Below are positions 10,446 to 19,015 of a stretch of 64,000 bases of DNA, one piece after another. Origin of the DNA: Glycomyces sambucus. Lineage in GTDB: Bacteria > Actinomycetota > Actinomycetes > Mycobacteriales > Micromonosporaceae. The DNA lies in NCBI RefSeq assembly GCF_900102815.1, contig NZ_FNGF01000009.1, positions 213,725 through 277,724 of the forward strand, written 5' to 3'. Position numbers and translations under genes: made by a program. The notes beneath the pieces are model-generated. The model searched no databases. It saw nothing but the letters and a program-made list of their open reading frames with translations, and had not been told where the DNA came from. Numbering within the stretch: position 1 is the first letter of the stretch; each line of letters starts with the position of its first letter.

Positions 10446-10934
10446 TCACCAAACGGTCGAGGGCCGCCACGCCACCATCGTCGGGCGCAGCCCGCCGGTC
10501 GCCCGGAAGTCCTCCACTGCCCGCGCCAGCGAGCTCAGGGCGATGTGCGCGTCGGGCGGGAAGACGCTCGCGGTGTCCATGTCCCGGTAGAGCCGGATCT
10601 GCGGCGCCCAGCGCCGGTCGGAGTACGACACCCATGCCCCCGGGCCGTAGTCCTCGCCGCCGGGCCCGTAGTACGAGAGCGCGCCGACCTCGGTCTCGCG
10701 GTCGGCGATGATCTTGAGCCCGTGGTCGGGCCGCCCGCCGGGCTCGTAGCCGGGCCGGTCCCGCACCAGCGCCGTCGCGACCTGGACCAGGTCGGCGGCG
10801 ACGATCGTCGCGACCGCGGCGGCCACCCCGTCCGGGTCGTACGCGAGCAGGATCTGGGTCCCGTGGTCCCTCGTCTGCAGCCTGAACTCGGCGCAGTGTC
10901 CGGCCACGTGCTTGCCCGCGGGGCCAGCGCTCAT
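10446..10934 (-). CDS. Imm1-family-like protein (immunity protein homologue), orphan
   Basis: Cytoplasmic protein of 162 aa. The ATG at 10934 is chosen because AAGGAG lies just upstream; a longer reading to 11021 lacks that signal. The C-terminal stretch LSSLARAVEDFRATGGLRP with VAW, and the central YYGPGGEDYGPG...VSYSD, resemble the Imm1 family, whose members neutralise deaminase and other polymorphic toxins in actinobacteria. No toxin gene, secretion gene or WXG100 partner lies next to it, so it may be a solitary immunity gene or have another role. Confidence 0.6.
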   Translation of the reverse strand: MSAGPAGKHVAGHCAEFRLQTRDHGTQILLAYDPDGVAAAVATIVAADLVQVATALVRDRPGYEPGGRPDHGLKIIADRETEVGALSYYGPGGEDYGPGAWVSYSDRRWAPQIRLYRDMDTASVFPPDAHIALSSLARAVEDFRATGGLRPTMVAWRPSTVW

Positions 10935-11217
10935 GGGCGGCGCTCCTTCCGGGACGGGAGAGGCAGGCGGGCCGGAGTGAGAATCGTGTTGGTATTCGAC
11001 TCGGAACGCCATGGCGGACACCGCACCTCATGTTTGTCGGAGTGTGTGAACGACAGTACGTGCGCCGTCAGGCGGTTTGTGCGATCAGTCGGGAAGTTGA
11101 CAGAAACGCCGTGATATGTCGTGACAACCTGTCCATGCAAGAAATAGATTCCACTCAGGAGCCGAGCCCCCCTCGCCACCCGGACCGGCTCCCCGCCCCG
11201 CGCGCCCACGCGGCAAG

Positions 11218-14097
11218 ATGGACCCCATGCGAGTGGAGCTTCTGGGACCGCTGCGGATCACCGGCGACGACGGCGCCGAGGTCCCCGTCCCGGCCGGCCG
11301 CCAGCGCGCCCTGCTGGCCCGACTCGCCCTCGACCCCGGCCGCCACGTCACCGCCGACGCCCTCATCGACGCCCTGTGGCCCGACGAGGCGCCCGCGAAC
11401 GCCGCCGGCGCCCTCCACACCCAGCTCTCCCGGCTCCGCCGCGTCCTCGGCGACCGCGTCGTCCACGGCCCCGGCGGCTACCGCCTCACCCGCGTCGGCA
11501 CCGATGTCGAGGAATTCGAACGGATTGCGGCCCAAGCCGAATCGGCCTCCAGAGAGGACTCGCCCGCCGCCGTCCGCGACCTCGCCGAGCGCGCCCTCGC
11601 CCTCTGGCGGGGACCCGCCCTCGCCGACCTCGAAGGCCGCGGCCCCGCCGGCGCCGCCGCCGTCCGCCTCACCGTCCGCCGCGAAGCCGTCGCCGCCCTC
11701 CACATCGAGGCCCGCCTGCGCCTCGACGGCGCCGACGCCGTCCTCGCCGACCTCGCCGCCCGCCACGCGGCCGACCCCCTCGACGAACCCGACGCCGCCC
11801 GCTACATGCGCGCTCTCGCCGCCTCCGGCCGCCGCGCCGACGCCCTCGCCGTCTACGAGCAGGTCCGCGCCAAACTCGCCGACGACCTCGGCGTCGACCC
11901 CTCGCCCGTCCTCGGCGAAGCCCACCTCGACGTCCTCCGCGGCATCGAACCCGTCGTCCCCGAGACCCGGCCCAACGGCCTCCCGCAGCCCCTCACCGCC
12001 TGCATCGGCCGCGAGGACGAGCTCGCCGAACTCCCCGCGCTCCTCGACCGCCACCGCCTCGTCACCCTCACCGGCCCCGGCGGCACCGGCAAGACCCGCC
12101 TCGCCGTCGAGGCCGCCCACCGCCTCGCCGCCGCCGGGCGCACCGTTCGCATGGTCGAGCTCGCGCCCGTCACCGACGCCGGGAAGCTCCCCGAAGTCCT
12201 CCTCGACGCCCTCGGCCACAGCGAGTCCGTCATCGCCCGCCGCGGCGACGAGCCCGAGACCCGCCTCGCCGAAGCCCTCTGGGGCCGCGACCTCGTCCTC
12301 GTCGCCGACAACTGCGAGCACGTCGTCGAGTCCGCCGCGGCCCTCCTGGCCCACCTCCTCGCCCGCGTCCCCACCCTCCGCGTCATCGCCACCAGCCGCG
12401 AGGCCCTCGGCATCCGCGGCGAGACCGTCGTCGGCGTCGGCCCCCTCCCGCTGCCCGACCGCGACGACCCCCTCGACGCCGTCCGCGCCCACGCCGCGAT
12501 CCGCCTCTTCGAGGAGCGCGCCCGCCAGAGCGACCCCGCCTTCACCGTGGACGCCGCCAACGCCGCCGCCGTGGTCGACCTCTGCACCGCCCTCGACGGC
12601 CTCCCCCTCGCCATCGAACTCGCCGCCGCCCGCCTGCGCGCCCTCACCGTCGACGACCTCGCCGCCCGCATCGGCGACCGCTTCGGCCTCCTCGCCCGCG
12701 GCCCCCGCACCGCCGAGCCCCGCCAGCGGACCCTCCGCGCCGTCGTCGACTGGAGCTGGGACCTCCTCGACCCGCGCGAACGCGACGTCCTCGCCCGCAT
12801 GTCCGTCTTCAACGGCTCGGCCGACCTCGACGCCGCCTGCGCCGTCTGCTCCGCCGACGCCGACGACATCGCCGGCCTCGTGGAGAAGTCGCTCGTGCAG
12901 CGCCTCCCCGGCGGCCGCTACCGGCTCCTGGAGACCGTCCGCGAGTACGCCGCCGCCCGCCTCTCCGAGGCCGGCGAGACCGCCGACCGCTACGAGCGCC
13001 ACGCCGCCCACTACGCCGGCCTCGCCCTCGCCGCCGAACCCCACCTCATGCGCGCCGAGCAGGTCGAATGGCTCGACCGCCTCGCCGCCGACCACGGCAA
13101 CTTCACCGCCGCCGTCCGCCGCATGATCGCCGCCGGGAACGCCGCCGCCGCGCACCGCGCGGTCACGCCCCTGTCCTGGTACTGGTGGATGCGCGGCCAC
13201 CGCCGCGAAGGCCAGGAGCTCGCCCTGCGCGTGCGCGCCATGCCCGGCGACGTCGACCCGATCCACCGCGCCGAGATCGTCCTCGCCGGCACCTGGGGCC
13301 TGTGGTCCGGCTGGCTCGACCCCGCCGAGGTCGAGGCCGAGTTCGCCGCCGCGCAGGCGCTCTGCGAGGCGCACGGCCTCTACGACCGGGACCCCCTGCT
13401 GCGCATGATCCCGCTCATCCGGGCCCTCCTCGCCGATGACGAGGACGCCCTGCGCGCGATCATCGCCGCCCTCGACCCCGAACGCGACGCCTGGGTCCGC
13501 GGCATCGGCCTGCTGTTCGCCTCCGAGTACTCCGAGCGCGCCCGCGGCGCCGGCGCCGCGCTGGCCGACCTCACCGAGGCGAACCGGATCTTCACGCGGC
13601 TAGGGGAGCGGTTCGGGCTCATCATCACCCTCCAGGGCCTCGCGGCCGAGCGCATGGCGAACGACGACTACGAGGGCGCCCGCGGGCTCCTCATCCGCGC
13701 GCTCGCCGCCGAGTCCGAGTTCGGCGCCGACCTCGCGGAGTCGGTGATCGCCGAGTACCTGTGGCGCCTGGACGCCCGGCACGGGGACGACCCGGCCGCG
13801 GTCCTGGAGAAGATGCGCGAGATCGGCGCCCGCGCCGAGCGGATCGGCAACGCCGAGAACGTCATCGCGGCCAGCACCTCGGCCGCGATCTGCCTGCACC
13901 GCCTGGGCCGGCTCGAAGAGGCCCGCGACGAGCTGCTGCTCGCCGAGACCCTGCTGCCGCAGTTCCTCGACTTCTCCGAGGTCGCCGTGCACCTGTACCG
14001 CGAACTGGTGAAGGTGGCGCACGACGGCGGCGACCCGGAGCTGGAGGCCCGGGCCGCCGCGATGCTCAGCGAGAGCAACTGGCCGTTCAGCTCGTGA
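11218..14097 (+). CDS. SARP/AfsR-like transcriptional regulator with STAND ATPase domain
   Basis: 959-aa regulator with an OmpR-type winged helix (about residues 4-90), a bacterial transcriptional activation domain (about 95-240) and an NTPase of the STAND type. Walker A is TGPGGTGKTR near residue 287 and Walker B is LVLVADNCEH. A helical winged region and TPR-like repeats fill the C-terminus. Such proteins activate secondary-metabolism or developmental genes. ATG 11218 and ATG 11227 are both possible and neither has a clear ribosome site. The 3' end overlaps the convergent exporter permease by 11 bases. No biosynthetic cluster is adjacent, so the target is unknown. Confidence 0.88.
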   Translation: MDPMRVELLGPLRITGDDGAEVPVPAGRQRALLARLALDPGRHVTADALIDALWPDEAPANAAGALHTQLSRLRRVLGDRVVHGPGGYRLTRVGTDVEEFERIAAQAESASREDSPAAVRDLAERALALWRGPALADLEGRGPAGAAAVRLTVRREAVAALHIEARLRLDGADAVLADLAARHAADPLDEPDAARYMRALAASGRRADALAVYEQVRAKLADDLGVDPSPVLGEAHLDVLRGIEPVVPETRPNGLPQPLTACIGREDELAELPALLDRHRLVTLTGPGGTGKTRLAVEAAHRLAAAGRTVRMVELAPVTDAGKLPEVLLDALGHSESVIARRGDEPETRLAEALWGRDLVLVADNCEHVVESAAALLAHLLARVPTLRVIATSREALGIRGETVVGVGPLPLPDRDDPLDAVRAHAAIRLFEERARQSDPAFTVDAANAAAVVDLCTALDGLPLAIELAAARLRALTVDDLAARIGDRFGLLARGPRTAEPRQRTLRAVVDWSWDLLDPRERDVLARMSVFNGSADLDAACAVCSADADDIAGLVEKSLVQRLPGGRYRLLETVREYAAARLSEAGETADRYERHAAHYAGLALAAEPHLMRAEQVEWLDRLAADHGNFTAAVRRMIAAGNAAAAHRAVTPLSWYWWMRGHRREGQELALRVRAMPGDVDPIHRAEIVLAGTWGLWSGWLDPAEVEAEFAAAQALCEAHGLYDRDPLLRMIPLIRALLADDEDALRAIIAALDPERDAWVRGIGLLFASEYSERARGAGAALADLTEANRIFTRLGERFGLIITLQGLAAERMANDDYEGARGLLIRALAAESEFGADLAESVIAEYLWRLDARHGDDPAAVLEKMREIGARAERIGNAENVIAASTSAAICLHRLGRLEEARDELLLAETLLPQFLDFSEVAVHLYRELVKVAHDGGDPELEARAAAMLSESNWPFSS

Positions 14098-14878
14098 GGC
14101 GCCTGCGGTAGGCCCGCAGCGACAGCGGCACGAACACCGCCAGGATCGCGGCGCACCAGCCGAGGAGCGCGAGTGTCTCGGCGCCGGGCGCCTCGCCCGC
14201 CAGCAGCACCCGCATGGTGTCGGCGAGCGCGGTGAGCGGGTTGACCCGCGCCCACCACTGCACCGGCCCGGGCAGCGTTTCGATCTCCACGAACATCGTC
14301 GAGGTGTACGCCAGGGGCATGAGCAGGCTGACCATCCAGGTCTGGATCTGCTCCTCGGACTTCGCGGTCAGGCCCACCAGGACCATCGTCCACGAGCACG
14401 CGGAGAGGAACAGCACCACCACGAGCACGGTGGCCGCGACCCCGACGGCGCCGCCGTCGGCGCGGTACCCGATCGCGAAGGCGACGCCGCCGACGATGAG
14501 GAGCGCCCACAGGTGCTTGACCATGTCGGCCGCGACCCGCCCGGCCAGGAGCGCGAACCGCGACACCGGCATCGCGGTGAGGCGGTCGAACACGCCGGTC
14601 TTCAGGTCCGCGAACAGGCCGAGCCCGGTCGAGACGATCGCGAAGAACAGGCCCATCGCGATGAGGGTCGGCCCGGCGTAGTCGAGGAACGCCTGCCAGG
14701 TCCCCATCATCTGCCCGCCCATGAAGAACGTGATGGACAGCAGGATCATCATCGGGATCATGATGAAGTCGACGAGCTGCGCGGGCTGGTTCCTGACCGA
14801 CACGAGCGAGCGCGCGGTCATCGAGGCGGCCTGCGCGAGCGGGCCGCGCGTCGTGGTCCAAGTGGTCGTGGTGGTCAT
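14087..14878 (-). CDS. ABC-2 type exporter permease (DrrB-like)
   Basis: Membrane partner of the ATPase encoded just upstream. 263 aa with about six transmembrane helices, and the ABC-2 region around LPGPVQWWARVNPLTALADTMR, which is the DrrB/daunorubicin-resistance pattern. Its ATG overlaps the ATPase stop codon (ATGA, 14875-14878), so the two are co-translated. The pair probably exports a lipophilic drug or metabolite. The substrate is unknown. Confidence 0.9.
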   Translation of the reverse strand: MTTTTTWTTTRGPLAQAASMTARSLVSVRNQPAQLVDFIMIPMMILLSITFFMGGQMMGTWQAFLDYAGPTLIAMGLFFAIVSTGLGLFADLKTGVFDRLTAMPVSRFALLAGRVAADMVKHLWALLIVGGVAFAIGYRADGGAVGVAATVLVVVLFLSACSWTMVLVGLTAKSEEQIQTWMVSLLMPLAYTSTMFVEIETLPGPVQWWARVNPLTALADTMRVLLAGEAPGAETLALLGWCAAILAVFVPLSLRAYRRRLTS

Positions 14879-15843
14879 GCCGCCGCCTCCGCCTTCCGCT
14901 CGTCGTGCTCGGTCTCGGTCCGGTGCCCCGTCAGGGTCAGGAACACCTCGTCCAGGGTCGGCTCGTGGAGCCCGAACGCGGCCAGGTCGGTCCCGGCCTG
15001 CACGACTCGGGCCATGACCGCGGTCGCCTCCCCGGGGTGGGCGACCGGGACGGCCACCTCGTCGTGCTCGATCCGCGGCGCCGCGCCGACGGACCAGTTC
15101 GCGAGCTCCGCCAGCTGCCGCAGGGCGTCGGGCCGGGCCGGGCGCATCCGCAGCACCAGGCCGCCGACGGCCTGCTTGAGCTGGGTGGGCGAGCCCGAGG
15201 CGATGACGCGGCCCTTGTCGATCACCGCGATGGCGTCCGCGAGCTGGTCGGCCTCCTCCAGGTACTGGGTGGTGAGCAGGACCGTGGTCCCCTCGGCGAC
15301 GAGTTCGCGAACGACCGCCCACAGCCCGGTGCGGCTGCTGGGGTCGAGCCCGGTCGTGGGCTCGTCGAGGACGAGCACTTCGGGGCGGCGCACGATGGAC
15401 GCGGCCAGGTCGAGGCGGCGGCGCATGCCGCCGGAGTAGCCCTCGACTGGCCGGGACGCGGCGTGGGCCAGCTCGAACCGCTCGATGAGCTCGTGGGCGC
15501 GGCTGCGCGCCTGCGACCGCGAGGCCCCCAGGAGCCGGGCGATGAGGACGAGGTTCTGCTCGCCGGTGAGCGCGGCGTCGAGCCCGGCGTACTGGCCGGT
15601 GAGGCTCAGGCGCTCGCGGACCTTCGCGGCGTCGGCCGCGACGTCGAGTCCGAGGACCCGGGCCGTCCCGGCGTCGGGGAGCGTCAGCGTCGACAGGACG
15701 CGCACGGCCGTGGTCTTGCCGGCCCCGTTGGGCCCGAGCAGGCCCAGGACCGTGCCGGGGGCCGCGCCGAGGTCCACGCCGTCGAGGGCGCGGACCTCGC
15801 CGAAGGACTTCACCAGCCCCCGGACTTCGATCGCGTACTTCAT
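14875..15843 (-). CDS. ABC exporter ATP-binding protein (DrrA-like)
   Basis: Cytoplasmic ATPase of 322 aa that energises the neighbouring ABC-2 permease. Walker A is GPNGAGKTTA, the signature is YSGGMRRRLD, Walker B is VLVLDEPTTGLD, and a DrrA-type C-terminal domain follows. The start at 15843 (MKYAIEV) is chosen over an upstream in-frame ATG because AGGAAGG precedes it and the ATPase domain begins right there. A divergent or autoregulatory gene is not evident. Confidence 0.92.
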   Translation of the reverse strand: MKYAIEVRGLVKSFGEVRALDGVDLGAAPGTVLGLLGPNGAGKTTAVRVLSTLTLPDAGTARVLGLDVAADAAKVRERLSLTGQYAGLDAALTGEQNLVLIARLLGASRSQARSRAHELIERFELAHAASRPVEGYSGGMRRRLDLAASIVRRPEVLVLDEPTTGLDPSSRTGLWAVVRELVAEGTTVLLTTQYLEEADQLADAIAVIDKGRVIASGSPTQLKQAVGGLVLRMRPARPDALRQLAELANWSVGAAPRIEHDEVAVPVAHPGEATAVMARVVQAGTDLAAFGLHEPTLDEVFLTLTGHRTETEHDERKAEAAA

Positions 15844-15954
15844 GAAGGGCGCCTTCCTGCTGTTCGGTGGGTGTGGAACCAGCCTGGCGCCCTTGCCTTT
15901 CACCCGCCTTTCACGGCGCTTTCACTACGTCCGCGCCGAGTGAAAGCGGCCCGT

Positions 15955-16812
15955 TCACGCCGGTTCGGGCAGCGCGTCGACCAGGAACCGCGCGACGGCG
16001 GTCATCTCCGCGGCGGCGGCCTCGTCGCTCGTCCGGCGCTCGTCCCAGGCGCCGAAGACCGCCGCGATGTACCGGTGGCCGGCGCCGACCGCGCCGGTCG
16101 AGACGAGGAACAGGTCGGGCTTGCAGCAGCCCCAGCCCTGCTTGACCGCCCAGTCGAGACCGTCCGCGGCCGTGGGGATCCCGAAGGTCTGGTCGTAGCC
16201 GTCGGACCCGAGTTCGGTGGTCGCCGCCATCGCGTCGACGATGACGTCCCGCTCCTCCGCCGGCACCTCGGCGAACAGGAACTCGTACATCCGCACGATG
16301 TCGGAGGCGGAGATGCGCACGTCGCCCCAGCGCCCCCAGTCCGGCGACGGCGCGGTGTGCTCCAGTCCCATCTCGGCGGCCAGCTCCTCGATCACGGCCG
16401 GCCCCTCCACGACGCCCCACAGCTCGTTGGCGATCGGGTCGTCGCTCCTGGAGATCATCTCGGCCACCCGGGCCGGGTCGGCGCCGCTGCGCAGCGCGCC
16501 GACGGCGATGAGGACCTTGGCGACCGACATGCTGTAGTGGACGTCGTCGGGCCGGTAGCTGAGCAGGTACCGGTCTTCAGCGGTGTCGTAGAGCACGAAC
16601 GAGAACTCGCCCGCCAGCCCTGCTTCGGCCACGAAGTCCGCCGCCAGGGACTCGGGGGTCGCCGCCTCCGGAGTCGGCTCGGGGGCGAACACGATGTCCC
16701 CCTTCGGTTCGGGCAGTGCGGCGAGGACGCCGAACGTGAGCGCGACGACCGCGACGGCGGCGACCGCCACCGCGATCGGCTTCCGACCGACGACGCTGAA
16801 CCGTTGCGGCAT
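15955..16812 (-). CDS. Membrane-anchored class A beta-lactamase-fold serine hydrolase
   Basis: 285 aa with an N-terminal signal anchor (about residues 12-33) and an extracytoplasmic domain. The SxxK motif is SMSVAK, an SDD in SRSDDPIAN takes the place of SDN, and VKQGWGCC takes the place of the usual KTG triad element. This combination is common in actinobacterial proteins annotated as beta-lactamase-like and need not give penicillin resistance. It may act on peptidoglycan or be an esterase. A pair of adjacent cysteines after the third motif is notable. It is a single gene 112 bases from the exporter ATPase. Confidence 0.75.
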   Translation of the reverse strand: MPQRFSVVGRKPIAVAVAAVAVVALTFGVLAALPEPKGDIVFAPEPTPEAATPESLAADFVAEAGLAGEFSFVLYDTAEDRYLLSYRPDDVHYSMSVAKVLIAVGALRSGADPARVAEMISRSDDPIANELWGVVEGPAVIEELAAEMGLEHTAPSPDWGRWGDVRISASDIVRMYEFLFAEVPAEERDVIVDAMAATTELGSDGYDQTFGIPTAADGLDWAVKQGWGCCKPDLFLVSTGAVGAGHRYIAAVFGAWDERRTSDEAAAAEMTAVARFLVDALPEPA

Positions 16813-16979
16813 GCGGCACCCGTCTTCCGGCGTAGGGGAGGGCCGTTCTCGGCAGTCGGGAGTCTAGCAATCCGCAGGTGGCGGCCGCGGAACCCGGACT
16901 TTCGGCGGGGGCCGACCGGCGGGGGAGGAAGGCCGCGCGGCAGCCGTTCGGCGGGGGCGCCGCGCCGGGAGCACGCCGA

Positions 16980-17011
16980 AGGGCCGCCCCCGCGGAAGCG
17001 GAGACGGCCCT
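16980..17011 (-). terminator. Probable terminator after the sugar ABC operon
   Basis: A nested hairpin (outer arms AGGGCCG and CGGCCCT, inner arms CCGC and GCGG) lies 13 bases beyond the stop of the last permease gene on the minus strand. Confidence 0.5.
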
Positions 17012-17023
17012 GAAGCTGCCCGG

Positions 17024-17959
17024 CTAGCCCTTGATGGCGCCGGTGATGATCGCCTTCGTGAAGTGCTTCTGGATGAACGGGTACATGATGACGATCGGGA
17101 CGATCGTGCACACGACCACGGCCATCTTCAGCGCCGCGGTCGGCGCGGCCTCGGCGGCCTGGTACTGGCCGATGTCGGCCCCGGGCATGCCCTGCGTCGA
17201 CATGAGCATCCGCTGGAGCACCACCTGGATCGGCTGGGTCTCCAGGCCCGGCGTGTACAGCACCGCCTGGAAGTACATGTTCCAGTAGCCGACCGCGTAG
17301 AACAGGGCGATGACCGCGAGGATCGCCTTGGACATCGGCAGCACGACCTTGAACAGGATCCGGAACTCGCCCGCGCCGTCCATCTTCGCGGCGTCGATGA
17401 GCTCGGCCGGGACGCTGTTCATGAAGAACGAGCGCAGCACGATCAGGTTGAACGCGTTGAGCGCCATCGGCAGGATCAGCGACCAGTACGTGTCGAGCAG
17501 GCCCAGCTTCTGCACCACCAGGTAGCTGGGGTACATGCCCGGGCCGAACAGGAACGTGAACAGCACCAGCATCAGCAGCGGGCGGTGCGCCAGCGAGCCG
17601 GGCCGCGAGAGCCCGTACGCCGCGCCGATGGTGAGGATCATGCTCAGGGCGGTGCCGCCCGCGGTGAGCAGGACCGTCAGCAGCAGCGAGTTGGTGAGCG
17701 CGCCGCCGCCCAGGATCTCCCGGTACGCCTGGGTGCTGACCTCGGTGGGGATCAGCAGCAGGTTGCCGCCGGCCTGCTGGAGGGCGGCCTCGCTGGCGAA
17801 GCTGGTCGCCACGACGGCCCAGATCGGGAGGACGATCGCGGCGGCGTAGCAGATGAGGAAGGCCGCCTTGACGAACTTCCCGACGAAGGACGGCTCCTCG
17901 TCCCACGCGGCGCGCTGGCTCCTGCGGCGGAGCTTCGGTCGGACAGCAGCGGTGGTCAT
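17024..17959 (-). CDS. Sugar ABC transporter permease (MalG/LplC type)
   Basis: Inner-membrane subunit of a carbohydrate importer, 311 aa, six predicted helices. The EAA loop that contacts the ATPase is IDAAKMDGAGEFRILFKVVLP. The sequence belongs to the LplC/YtcP group that pairs with large binding proteins and imports oligosaccharides. ATG 17959 overlaps the stop of the upstream permease (ATGA), so the two are translationally coupled. No ATPase gene is in the operon, so a shared MsiK-type ATPase is likely. Confidence 0.9.
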   Translation of the reverse strand: MTTAAVRPKLRRRSQRAAWDEEPSFVGKFVKAAFLICYAAAIVLPIWAVVATSFASEAALQQAGGNLLLIPTEVSTQAYREILGGGALTNSLLLTVLLTAGGTALSMILTIGAAYGLSRPGSLAHRPLLMLVLFTFLFGPGMYPSYLVVQKLGLLDTYWSLILPMALNAFNLIVLRSFFMNSVPAELIDAAKMDGAGEFRILFKVVLPMSKAILAVIALFYAVGYWNMYFQAVLYTPGLETQPIQVVLQRMLMSTQGMPGADIGQYQAAEAAPTAALKMAVVVCTIVPIVIMYPFIQKHFTKAIITGAIKG

Positions 17960-18936
17960 GACTTCTGGTAGATCCCTTGCTCTCCGAGGCGGTGGGCCAC
18001 GTTGTTCGCGACGAGGATCAGGATCAGCCCGATCACGCCCTTGAACAGGCCGGCCGCGGTGCCGAACGAGTACTGGCTGGTGAGGATGGCGCGGTAGTAG
18101 ACGAACGTGTCCAGCACCTCGGTGGTCTGGTAGCCGACGGCCTCGCGCTGCAACTGGTACTGCTCGAATCCGACGGTGAGGATGTTGCCGATGTGGAGGA
18201 TCAAGAGCAGCACGATCACGGGCCGGATGCCCGGGATCGTGATGTGCCACATGCGCCTCCAGCGTCCGGCGCCGTCGACCGCCGCGGCCTCGTACAGGCT
18301 CGGGTTGATCGAGGCGAGCGCCGCCAGGAAGATGATCATGCCCCAGCCCGCGTCCTTCCAGGCCCACTGGAGCCAGGCCAGGAAGGTGAACGTCCCGGGG
18401 TCGGACATGATGTCGAGCCGGTCCCCGCCGAAGCCGAGCAGCCAGTTGCTGGCCAGGCCGTCGGCACCGAGGACCTGCACGAAGATGGTGACGACCAGGA
18501 CCCACGAGAAGAAGTACGGCAGGTACACGATCGACTGGAAGACGCTGCGGACCTTCGTGGACACCACGCTGTGCATGATGAGCGCCAAGGCGATCGACAG
18601 CGGGAACAGGAACACCAGGTTGAGCGCGGAGAACTTCAGCGTGTTCAGCAGCGCCGGCACGAAGTACGGGTCGGAGAAGAGCCGCTCGAACCAGGCGAAG
18701 CCGACGAACGGGTTCTCCCAGAAGCCCCGGTAGGGGCTGTAGTCCATGAACGCGATGATGTTCCAGGACGAGGGCCAGTAGAAGAACACCGCCAGTTGCG
18801 CCAGCGCGGGGGCGGTCATGAGCAGCAGGGGCCAGTCGTGGCGCAGCCGCTGCTTGACCGTGCGCTTGCGTTTGAAGTCGGGACGACCCCCTGCCCGGCC
18901 GGAAGCCGGGGGCGCTGAGGTCTGGAGTGCTGTCAT
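17956..18936 (-). CDS. Sugar ABC transporter permease (LplB/UgpA type)
   Basis: First permease of the importer, 326 aa, with a basic N-terminus and six predicted helices starting at WPLLLMTAPALAQLAVFFYW. The EAA loop is YEAAAVDGAGRWRRMWHITIP. It follows the solute-binding protein gene with a 79-base gap and overlaps the next permease gene by 3 bases. No strong ribosome site is seen before its ATG, so coupling to the upstream gene is possible. Confidence 0.9.
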   Translation of the reverse strand: MTALQTSAPPASGRAGGRPDFKRKRTVKQRLRHDWPLLLMTAPALAQLAVFFYWPSSWNIIAFMDYSPYRGFWENPFVGFAWFERLFSDPYFVPALLNTLKFSALNLVFLFPLSIALALIMHSVVSTKVRSVFQSIVYLPYFFSWVLVVTIFVQVLGADGLASNWLLGFGGDRLDIMSDPGTFTFLAWLQWAWKDAGWGMIIFLAALASINPSLYEAAAVDGAGRWRRMWHITIPGIRPVIVLLLILHIGNILTVGFEQYQLQREAVGYQTTEVLDTFVYYRAILTSQYSFGTAAGLFKGVIGLILILVANNVAHRLGEQGIYQKS

Positions 18937-19015
18937 CGCTTGTGTGTCCAGTCAGTGCGGTGAACGGGGAAGGGACCGGGCGGCGGTGGGAGGCACCGCC
19001 GCCCGGACGAGGGTC

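Noticed and set aside
11097..11125. TTGACA as a promoter for the SARP gene
   Set aside because: No acceptable -10 element lies 16-19 bases downstream; the TATGTC present is only 12 bases away.
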